From: Smallanthus sonchifolius
Lineage: Eukaryota; Streptophyta; Magnoliopsida; Asterales; Asteraceae
DNA: 64,000 bases
Direction of reading: 5' to 3'
Assembly (NCBI GenBank): GCA_023525975.1
Contig: CM042044.1
Span: 10,712,501-10,776,500 of the forward strand
Shown here: piece by piece, positions 57,646 to 64,000 of the stretch
Position numbering within the stretch: position 1 is the first letter of the stretch
How the letters are laid out: each line of letters begins with the position of its first letter
Translations under genes and position numbers: made by a program
The notes under the pieces: generated by a model
What the model was told of the DNA's origin: nothing
What the model saw: the letters and a program-made list of their open reading frames with translations, nothing else
Database searches by the model: none

Positions 57646-58761
57646 CCATCTTTTGTGTAACTTCTATATACGTTAAATTACTTGTATTTCTCCAACTTGT
57701 ACTTATTATAGACATACTTACGTGCGATGTCGTGCGTATACCCAATCGAAACACATAACTCAAAACAAGTTTTTATTATTATATAAGTGCGTGTGTATTA
57801 TATGTTTGTAAATACAACAAGACGTATACACGCATATACAAATATATATACACATACATATATACCTACATATATTAATATAAACGGATACACACATACA
57901 CGTACATATACGCATGTGTAAATAAAAAAAGTTTTATTAGAAAAAAATAGTAAATAATAATAAAAAAAATATTATGTATTTGTCAGAAAATATATAAAAG
58001 AGTATATTATAAACACTATATATGTTATAAATATAATACATTTCTTTTATATAACCTTATAAGATAAATAAATAAAAATATATAATATTTCGTGGGAAAA
58101 CGGTCGGAATTTCCGGCAACTTTTCCAAAAAACCCAACTTTTTTGTGGGAAATTTGTCGGAAATTCCGACCGTTTTCCCACAAAAATATATATTTTTTCG
58201 TTTTTCGACGGTTAAACGTTTTCTTTTTCGTTCCATCTTTTGTGTAACTTCTATATACGTTAAATTACTTGTGTTTCTCCAACTTGTACGTATTATAGAC
58301 AAACGTATGTGCGATATCGTGCGTATACCCAATCGAAACACATAACTCAAAACAAGTTTTTATTATTACATAAGTGTGTATGTGTATATATATATTTTTG
58401 TAAATACAACAAGACGTACACACGCATATACAAATATACATACACATACATATATAAATATAAACGGATACACACATACACGCACTTATACGCATGTGTA
58501 AATATAAAAGTGTTATTAGAAGAAAATAATAAAGAATAAAAAAACTAAAATATTATGTATTTGTCAGAAAATATATAAAAGAGTATATTATAAACACTAT
58601 ATATGTTATAAATATAATACATTTCTATTATATATCTTATAAGCTGAACAAATACAAATATATAATATTTCATGGGAAAACGGTTGGAATTTCCGACAAC
58701 TTTCCCACAAAACTCAACTTTTTTGTGGGAAATTTGTCAGAAATTCCGACCGTTTTCCCAC

Positions 58762-58801
<40 letters not shown>

Positions 58802-59464
58802 TTTCGACGATTAAACGTATTTTTTTCGCTCCATCTTTTGTGTAACTTCATTATACGTTAAATTACTTGTATTTCTCCAACTTGTACGTATTATAGACAT
58901 ACGTGTGTGCGACGTCGTGCGTATACCAATCGAAACACATAACTTTAAACAAGCTTTTATTATTATATAAGTGTGTGATTATATGTTTGTAAGTACAATG
59001 AGACACATACACATATACATCTATAAATACATACATATACATTTACTTATACACACATATAAATAAAAAAATGTTAATAGCGGAAGTAATAAAATTAAAA
59101 AAACTAATATAATACGTATTTCCGGAAATAATATAAAGTATATTATAAACACTATATATATTGCAAATATAATAAATAATTATTATATAACCTTATAAAA
59201 AAAATAAAAAAGATAGATATATTTTCGTGGGAAGACGGTTAGAATTTCCGACAACTTTCCTACAAATTTATTTTTAAAAGAAAAATAATATTTTTAAATA
59301 TAAGTTTGGCGGAATTTTGTGGGAAATTTCCGACCATTTTCTCACAAGTGTTTTTGTTCTCGGTATTTTGTGGGAAAGTTACTAATTTTAGGGTTTCGTC
59401 TTTGTGAGAATATTGTGAGAATGTTGTAGAAAATTCCCCAAAAAATTGTTGTGATCTAGTAGTG
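57646..59464. mobile_element. CACTA (En/Spm-like) terminal region with three ~0.6 kb repeats
   Basis: Right end reads ...TGTGATCTAGTAGTG at 59464, the inverse of a CACTACTAGATC terminus. Three direct units start with CCATCTTTTGTGTAAC at 57646, 58233 and 58831 (587, 598 and about 630 bp). Each contains a subterminal hairpin built on GTGGGAAAACGGTCGGAA and its complement. No left CACTA terminus or transposase is present, so it is a truncated or rearranged end. Confidence 0.7.
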
Positions 59465-60056
59465 CCCATTCATAAAAATTTTCATCATCCCACGTCGTAC
59501 GTTGGAGCAAATCTAATGATAGGTTGAAGCAAATCTAGTGGCAGTGATCTCTTATAAAAAGAGATCTAGTCCCACATTATAGTGCTATAAGAAGAGATTA
59601 GTGATAATCTCTAAATAAAAGAGGATGCATAGTAAAACTTCCGTCTTAATTGCACGGTTCATTAGCTAAGTCAAATTCACGGTTCATAGTTAAGTCAAAT
59701 ATTTATCAGTTGAAAAAACGGAAAAAAAATCCAGGTGTAAATATTGGTTAACCGAAAATAAAACCGACCCATGTCTTAATAACCGAAAACCGATAACCGA
59801 ATTAACCGAAACTGGTCGGTTTTGGTTTTCTTATAACCGAAAACTTCAGTTTTGATTCGGTGAAAGCTTAAAACCTAACTGAACCGTGCACACCCCTAGG
59901 AAGAAGGATTCAAGTGAAAAAAAAACTTAAATAGAATTTTAAAAAAATGCTTGACTCCGCTATCTTCATGAGCGGACTCTGAATCCGCTATCTTCACAAG
60001 CAGACTCAAATGTCTTTTTCTTAGAATTAGCGGACTCCCCAATTCCCAAATACACA
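59465..60056. other. Spacer with hAT-like end fragment
   Basis: No gene. 59750-59898 has AACCGAAAACC words and ends CCGTGCACACCCCTA, resembling the terminus of the MITE at 11969, but the other end is degraded. 59555-59615 has a near-palindromic GAGATCTAGTCCC ... AAGAGATTAG segment. Confidence 0.45.
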
Positions 60057-60494
60057 CACTACAACAATATCACCATATACCAACGACTTTTTTTGACACT
60101 ATAGCGACGACTTGTCGTCGGGATAGCTTATACCGACGACATGTCGTCGGGATAGGTGTCGTCGGTATAGGTCAGCCTATACCGACGACATGTCGTCGCT
60201 ATAGGGTCTAATTAAATAATTCAAAAAGAAATTCTATACCGACGACATGTCGTCGGTATAGATTCCAACCTTGTACCGACGACATGTCGTCGCTATAGGT
60301 TTTTCCCCAAAAATTCATTGGGCGCCAGTTTTCCCTCCAACCTGCCTCAACCCTATACCGACGACATGTCGTCGCTATAGGGTCTCCCTACCAAAATTTT
60401 GGTTTTGACCTAGTCGTCGGTATAGGGTGACCTATCCCGACGACAAATGTCGTCGGTACAGTTGACGTCGGGACAGGGTCAATTTGTTGTAGTG
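60057..60494. mobile_element. CACTA-type MITE with palindrome array, 438 bp
   Basis: Termini CACTACAACAAT and AATTTGTTGTAGTG are inverted repeats, with a 3-bp target duplication ACA on both sides, as in CACTA elements. The interior contains five exact copies of CGACGACATGTCGTCG and several variants, usually preceded by TATAC. No coding capacity. Confidence 0.85.
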
Positions 60495-60887
60495 ACAATG
60501 CAAAACCCAAAAACACTTTACAAATCCAAAAAAACACCCATTTCACCAAAAAGTTCTGAATTTATCATCAGTTTATTTAACTATGCATGGTTCGTTTATA
60601 AATGATAGATTCAATTCTGCTGGTTTTAGTTTGATTTTGTTCATCTTATCATCTGTTTATTGCTTGATTTCGTTACTGCTTGTGTTAGTAAGCGTTTATA
60701 TAGATTACAAACATTTCATTCAAAAGAAACTTAAAACATAGGTTCTTCAAATGGGGATTTAGGGTTTTTCTTGCACCTAATTGTTCAACTTATTTATGAT
60801 TTAATTAATTGATAAACGATTCTAATTTATGATGATTATATTGTTATTAAATAATTAAACTCAACTTGACACAAAGAATACAATGAC
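60495..60887. other. Intergenic
   Basis: No gene or repeat recognised. Ordinary AT-rich sequence. Confidence 0.5.
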
Positions 60888-61214
60888 TCTATTTATACTA
60901 ATACTACTCGATCTCGAAAACTAATCCTTATTCTAATAAATGATTCCAAATAATGCACATGTCATCATTATATTTTTTCTCATTAAAATCTTCTAATTTC
61001 CCTATTTTAAGTAAGTTTGAATTTTGAATTTAATTATGTTAATTTTTTTTATTTTTCAAAAAAGATCATATAAAATTTGAATTCTAATTATTACTTAATT
61101 AAGTTAACAAAGAATTTTTATTTCTTGTTTTACACATTATTTAAATTTTTTATAGACATTATTATATTTTTATTTTTTTATTAAACAACCCCATGTAATG
61201 GGTATATAACCTAG
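60888..61214 (+). mobile_element. Probable Helitron remnant
   Basis: The 3' end CCCCATGTAATGGGTATATAACCTAG followed by T matches the hairpin-plus-CTAG end of the local Helitrons. The 5' end is uncertain; TCTATTTATACTAATAC at 60888 is a candidate. Confidence 0.5.
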
Positions 61215-61747
61215 TAATCAAATATACAAACTAAATCATAACCTAAGTCTCGAATTACAATAAAACCGACAAAAATAAACTAAAGATAAACCAACATAAA
61301 CATATTAATCTCTATCCGAACCAAACTCGGTCGTTTTCATCTCCAACTTGTTTTTCCAATCTATTCAGAATTATCTCCAACAGTTTATGTGTTTATAAAA
61401 GTATGTTTAATTATTTTCTTCATTTTATGTTGAAAAAGAAATCAAATCCTTTAGTATAGTTTTTACTGGGCACATCCATATTCATAGTACATAAATTACC
61501 TTTAACTTTCATTTTTGAAAAGCTTTGGTTGCTTGGAGAACTGGGCAGCATGACTGCTTTTTTAACTTATTGCTTGATGATGTTCATACAGTACCAGGCA
61601 TGCTAGATGTCTATGTTCATACTAAAAAGATATTCAGTTTGGTGATGTAAACAAGGGAGACTACCTCGTATAGGACAATACGAGTCGTATAGGCGTTTCA
61701 CATTTTTCAACGCCCAACAACATCGTTCACCTGGTCATTACTAACCC
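61215..61747. other. Intergenic with a short open stretch
   Basis: From 61519 a 43-codon open stretch (KALVAWRTGQHDCFFNLL ..., stop 61648-61650) follows a possible splice acceptor, but I cannot assign it to a family. The rest shows nothing recognisable. Confidence 0.35.
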
Positions 61748-61935
61748 CTATACGCATCATATAATGAAATGCGATGCAGTTTAATGTACGAGATACCTTC
61801 TGCAACTAGTCAACTATCACATCACTATACGCCATGTATAGCGCTATACACAACGTATAATGATGTGATGGTTAACTAGTTGTAAAAGGTACCTCGTACC
61901 CTAAACCTCATCGTATTGCCCTTTATGATGCGCAT
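61748..61935. repeat. Long hairpin, arms about 80 bp
   Basis: The left arm (GTACGAGATACCTTCTGCAA and CTAGTCAACTATCACATCA) pairs with the right arm (TGATGTGATGGTTAACTAG, then AAAAGGTACCTCGTAC) with some mismatches. The pairing extends outward through GCATCATATAATG / CTTTATGATGCGC. The loop itself is the palindrome TGTATAGCGCTATACA. It could be a MITE or a young small-RNA precursor. Confidence 0.75.
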
Positions 61936-62350
61936 AAGCATGTCCGGTTAGACCGCTGCACGACCGAGCCCATCCTGCCGCCTGTCCGACTGCCGGAACG
62001 ACCGAGCCCATCTTGCCTGTCCGATCAGACTGTCGCACGGCGAACGACATGCACATCACGCGGCGATTCCTAGGGCTCAGTCTTCGGTTTATAGGGGCCG
62101 ACTGAGACCAGATTTAGGTCCCGCGGCCGTTGCCGCAAATGTCGGACCATGGTGGATCATAATAATTTGGTCCCGCTACAGGGGGGTGGCGATGGAGGAC
62201 GCAGCCGCCCGCTCACGACCAGCCGCTACATCATCGTCGACACGTACGTCGACCTGTTAGGCTGGATAGGGCCACACATGCCTTGCTTGAGAAACTTGTT
62301 GCCGACTCACGGTGACATGCTCGTCATAGAGACTGGAGGGAGGACTTGAT
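61936..62350. other. GC-rich island, origin unknown
   Basis: Markedly richer in G+C than its surroundings, with repeated CGACCGAGCCCATC (twice) and many CpG. A 66-codon open frame (62149-62349) starts MVDHNNLVPLQGGGDGG, but I recognise no domain. It may be a captured gene piece or part of a large element such as a MULE. Confidence 0.4.
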
Positions 62351-63187
62351 GATGTGGGTGGTTGATCGCCTCGTGGATCTATCACGATATCTGGTTAGGA
62401 TCAGGGCGGCACCGGTCAGGCGTATTTGTTTTTATTTTAGTTAGTTGTATTTTTTATTATGTATGTACAAACATTTTGATGTAATATATGTAATGTTTTG
62501 ATTATTTATTTAGTTGTAATGATAAATTCTAAATGTTAAAACATAAAAAATATAAACAATGTTAACAAAAGATTAAAAAACGATAAATATTAAATAAATT
62601 AAAAAAAGATAACAATTATATAAATTTAAAAGACAAAAATTATATAAGTTAAAAAAGATAAATATTATATAAATTATTTCTATACGTGGTTTATATACGC
62701 TACGTATAGTGTCTTTGTATTCCAGAATCTGCCAAGTTTGGAGACAAAAATATATTACCCGTGACCCACATAGTCCAATACAACACGTATGGTACCAGTC
62801 GCCAGACAAGAAATAACACGTGACATTCTATGTTAGGAGACATAAATACTATATGACTCGTATTATCTTATACAAGACATAAAGAGTTGTAACGTGTCAA
62901 GATATATACCAATATTCCGAGTCTATTTAGAATCACCCAAAATAAACGTCAACTATATATATGATGTAAATTTTGAAATAGGAAGCATGTTTTTGGTTTA
63001 ATACTGTACACTTTAGGGGAAGCAATGGCCTAGGTGTATTGACTCCTGTAGGTTGACCGGAGCACAGTGAAGTGCCGGACTCCTATATATTGAATATCAT
63101 TTATTTGTCTTGTTTCTATTGTATTTCGCTAACTTTAATAAAAGCTACATGTTATTTATGTTTTATCTTAGATTCTTAGGATTAGTG
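62351..63187. other. Intergenic, AT-rich
   Basis: No gene seen. 62675-62720 and 62780-62870 contain ATACGTGG/TACGTATAG and ATACGACTCGTATT type words reminiscent of those around 11860-11955 and 61670-61700. Confidence 0.45.
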
Positions 63188-63231
<44 letters not shown>

Positions 63232-63258
63232 GGGTGTTGGGGGGGGGGGGGGGGGGGT
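63188..63258. repeat. Compound microsatellite (TA)n(TG)n(G)n
   Basis: About 28 bp of TA, 18 bp of TG and a run of about 19 G. The homopolymer is a likely source of length error. Confidence 0.95.
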
Positions 63259-63525
63259 TCAAAGAGTTGCATAACTAGCTTCTTGCATTTTGAAATAAAC
63301 CACATGAATGGGTATCTAGTTGCATTCATACCACCAAGAACATACATTATGGATGACAAAAAAAAAGAAAAAAAGAAAAGAAAAAAAAAGCTATCAGAAA
63401 GATGACTAAAAATATGATCTAAAAGGTTCTACAAGATTTATTACCTACAAATACTTAGAACTTAGACATTTATATCACTCGTATGAGATTAAATTGAAAT
63501 AACTGATACTTAAATTAAAATAAGA

Positions 63526-64000
63526 GTAAACTGTCATTTTCGTCCCTGTGGTTTGGTCAAAATTGCCACTTTCATCCAATAGTTTGTTTTTTTGTATCTG
63601 GGTCCTCGTGGTTTTAAAATATTGCCATTTTCATCCTCGTGGTTTTAAAATATTGCCACTTTCATCCAGTCAGCTAACACCGTCCGTTTTTCTCAATTAA
63701 ATGAGGGGTATTTCAGTCCTTTTACATATTTGTTTTATTTCTTCATCTTTTTTACTCTCACTTTTTAATCATAGAAACAAGCGACGGAGGTGTTCCAGTG
63801 GTGCTCGTCGGAAACTGGTCAGGAAAAGAGGAAGAAGGCCAGCAGGTGGATGATTAAATTAGAGGTTAAATTGGGGATGATTAAAAAGTGAGAGTAAAAA
63901 AGATGAAAAAATAAAACAAATAAGTAAAAGGACTGAAATACCCCTCATTTAACTGAGAAAAACGGACGGTGTTAGCTGACTGGATGAAAGTGGCAATATT
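63526..64000. mobile_element. Fold-back element with long inverted repeats, right end outside
   Basis: The left arm begins near GAGTAAACTGTCATTTTCGTC. Bases 63649-63771 and 63878-64000 are inverse copies over 123 bp with about three mismatches. The ~105-bp spacer (63772-63877) is different. The left arm contains direct repeats of GTGGTTTTAAAATATTGCCA. The type recalls Mutator-like MITEs with TIRs such as GTCCCTGTGGTTTG; the assignment is tentative. Confidence 0.85.

Noticed and set aside
58057..58539. Overlapping frames in the CACTA repeats
   Set aside because: Translations of AT-rich tandem units (ATACACACATAC), differing between units.
63239..63258. G-run as a functional quadruplex
   Set aside because: Single homopolymer next to TA/TG microsatellites; more likely slippage or assembly artefact.

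Overview
The window is plant nuclear DNA. Two host genes have short GT-AG introns, and the rest is mostly LTR retrotransposons, Helitrons and hAT/CACTA-type DNA elements. The host is a eudicot. The retrotransposon families (chromovirus-type gypsy with ~3 kb LTRs beginning TGTGACA, and a SIRE-like copia element with a long third ORF) resemble what I know from Asteraceae, but that placement is from memory and is moderate at best. There is no bacterial, organellar or viral gene set and no CRISPR.

Layout. 0-5 kb: a four-exon F-box/LRR gene (1872-4777, +) whose second intron holds two miniature elements sitting in TA microsatellites and a small Helitron. 5.2-5.8 kb: an internally deleted copia pol remnant. 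6.1-11.7 kb: a complete 13-exon homologue of the mRNA 3'-end processing factor CstF-50 on the minus strand (438 codons after splicing), carrying one in-frame TGA in exon 10. 12-15.2 kb: an hAT-type MITE with a perfect 8-bp target duplication, a LINE reverse-transcriptase fragment, and a ~155-bp tandem repeat interrupted exactly at an A|T site by a Helitron.

15.2-54.9 kb: a nested retrotransposon stack. Element A (gypsy, +, TSD tatta, 15237-54918) was hit in its reverse transcriptase by element B (gypsy, +, TSD aagtt, 21859-40195). B's integrase was hit by element D (SIRE-like copia, minus). D's third ORF was hit by element E (a small Athila-like gag/protease-only element, minus, 26157-31780, LTRs ~98.5% identical by eye). 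A's 3' LTR was hit by a B-family LTR (F, 45171) and by a second A-family copy (C, minus, 5' LTR end 54883). Deletions at 22622/22623 and 48057/48058 removed parts of B, D, F, A and C. Most coding frames are broken, several by CGA-to-TGA changes as expected from decay of methylated CpG.

55-64 kb: no convincing host gene. It holds a Helitron, a degenerate LTR split by an hAT-type MITE (perfect 8-bp TSD), a CACTA end with three ~0.6 kb tandem units, a 438-bp CACTA-type element filled with a GACGACATGTCGTC palindrome, a ~190-bp hairpin, an unexplained GC-rich island, and at the right edge a long near-perfect inverted repeat that runs out of the window.

The most distinctive points are: the CstF-50 nonsense codon in an otherwise intact gene; an extra coiled-coil ORF ahead of gag in two independent A-family copies, together with a conserved gag intron; a tRNA-like Pol III promoter module inside the A-family LTR; an LTR whose 5' boundary has moved 70 bp by duplication of its polypurine tract; and a chimeric primer-site/ORF3/integrase junction in element D.
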